Below, piece after piece: positions 5,706 to 6,481 of a stretch of 6,481 bases of DNA. Below the pieces are notes generated by a model that did not search any database, was not told the DNA's origin, and was given only the letters and a program-made list of their open reading frames with translations. The position numbers were made by a program, and so were the translations under genes. Source of the DNA: an uncultured Lachnospiraceae bacterium (lineage in GTDB: Bacteria > Bacillota > Clostridia > Lachnospirales > Lachnospiraceae); contig CANOFI010000141.1 in the NCBI GenBank assembly GCA_947565255.1, positions 1 to 6,481 of the forward strand, written 5' to 3'. Numbering within the stretch: position 1 is the stretch's first letter; each line of letters opens with the position of its first letter.

Positions 5706-6434
5706 TTAAAAGCTGAATTTATCTGCAAAATATGCATCCAAATCAGCAATTTTCACACGTTCCTGCTGCATCGTATCACGGTCACGGACGGTTACAGCAC
5801 CATCCTCCTCTGAGTCAAAATCATAGGTTACGCAGAACGGTGTTCCAATCTCATCCTGTCTTCTGTATCGTTTTCCAATATTACCGCGGTCATCATATTC
5901 ACAGTTGTACTTTTTGCATAACTGTTTGAATACTTTTTCTGCACCTTCATTTAGCTTCTTAGATAATGGAAGCACGCCTATCTTAACCGGCGCCAGCACG
6001 GGATGAAAATGCAGCACAGTCCGCATATCCGGCTTTTCCTCCGTGCCGATATTTTCCTCGTCATACGCAGAACACAGGAAAGCAAGAACAACACGGTCCG
6101 CACCCAGGGACGGTTCAATGACATACGGCACATACCGTTCGCCCTTTTCATCATCAAAATAGCTCATATCCTCACCGGATACTTCCTGATGCTGGTTCAA
6201 ATCATAATCGGTTCTGTCCGCAATTCCCCACAGCTCGCCCCAGCCAAATGGGAATAAAAATTCAATATCTGTCGTGCCTTTGCTGTAAAAACACAATTCC
6301 TCCGGCGAGTGGTCACGTGCACGCATCTCGTCCTCCTTCATGCCCAGCGACTTCAGCCAGTCGATGCAGAACTGCCTCCAATATGTAAACCATTCCAAAT
6401 CGGTTCCCGGTTCACAGAAAAATTCCAGTTCCAT
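5706..6434 (-). CDS. glyS: Glycyl-tRNA synthetase, C-terminal half (5' truncated)
   Basis: This 242-aa frame matches the second half of the single-chain glycyl-tRNA synthetase (usually about 460 aa), which attaches glycine to its tRNA. It begins at MELEFF, the end of class II motif 2. It contains FPFGWGELWGIADRTDYDL (61-79, part of the glycine/adenylate pocket), motif 3 as VIEPSLGADRVVLAF (105-119) and the anticodon-binding domain (about 146-242). Motif 1, the motif 2 arginine and the N-terminal insert are missing, so it could not charge tRNA alone. Upstream, the frame reads Glu-Ile-Glu-Arg and then a TGA at 6447-6449; the other frames do not resemble the missing half. AAGGGA at 6442-6447 lies 7 bases before the ATG, so translation from here is possible. 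It may be a truncated copy, a gene interrupted by an insertion, or an assembly join. The intact C-terminal half argues for recent truncation or continued selection. Confidence 0.85.
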   Translation of the reverse strand: MELEFFCEPGTDLEWFTYWRQFCIDWLKSLGMKEDEMRARDHSPEELCFYSKGTTDIEFLFPFGWGELWGIADRTDYDLNQHQEVSGEDMSYFDDEKGERYVPYVIEPSLGADRVVLAFLCSAYDEENIGTEEKPDMRTVLHFHPVLAPVKIGVLPLSKKLNEGAEKVFKQLCKKYNCEYDDRGNIGKRYRRQDEIGTPFCVTYDFDSEEDGAVTVRDRDTMQQERVKIADLDAYFADKFSF

Positions 6435-6441
6435 TTCAATT

Positions 6442-6447
6442 TCCCTT
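6442..6447 (-). promoter_or_regulatory. Possible ribosome binding site for the truncated GlyRS frame
   Basis: AAGGGA on the minus strand, 7 bases before the ATG at 6432-6434. Its presence just where GlyRS similarity begins suggests the fragment could be translated by itself, though a purine-rich hexamer may occur by chance. Confidence 0.4.
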
Positions 6448-6481
6448 CATTCTGATATGATAAGATTATTTCAATAAATTC

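Overview
The window looks like chromosomal DNA of a Clostridia species, most likely a Lachnospiraceae gut commensal. The evidence is a GdhA closely resembling the Clostridium symbiosum type, a GlyRS C-terminal half of the single-chain Firmicutes kind, a secreted protein with a Big2 domain and a dockerin, strong AGGAGG-type ribosome binding sites, moderate-GC genes and very AT-rich spacers. This placement comes from recognised protein families; no database was searched. All genes lie on the minus strand, so transcription runs from right to left.

Layout in transcription order. At the right edge (5706-6434) is a C-terminal glycyl-tRNA synthetase half whose reading frame is cut by a TGA five codons before its first ATG. 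A strong 18-bp hairpin (5626-5664) probably ends that transcript. Next is a large secreted protein (2693-5530) with signal peptide, propeller-like beta repeats, one Big2 domain, further beta repeats and a C-terminal type I dockerin. A 200-bp spacer follows with two adjacent hairpins, an open frame continuing past the dockerin stop, and a promoter. The next gene (2046-2486) encodes a 146-aa, mostly helical protein that I do not recognise. Then comes gdhA (553-1887), an NADP-type glutamate dehydrogenase, behind a good sigma-A-type promoter and a leader dyad.

The left 550 bp is a long AT-rich spacer. It holds a 91-bp imperfect hairpin with nested direct repeats, a short GC-rich hairpin, candidate promoters and the ribosome binding site plus first two codons of another minus-strand gene that leaves the window.

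The genes do not form an obvious pathway. They look like independently transcribed units: ammonium assimilation, a cell-surface or secreted protein, translation, and one unknown. I see no CRISPR array, transposase, phage gene, toxin-antitoxin pair or defence system. The observations most worth following up are the break in the GlyRS gene within class II motif 2, the long hairpin downstream of gdhA, and the open frame and hairpins just past the dockerin gene.
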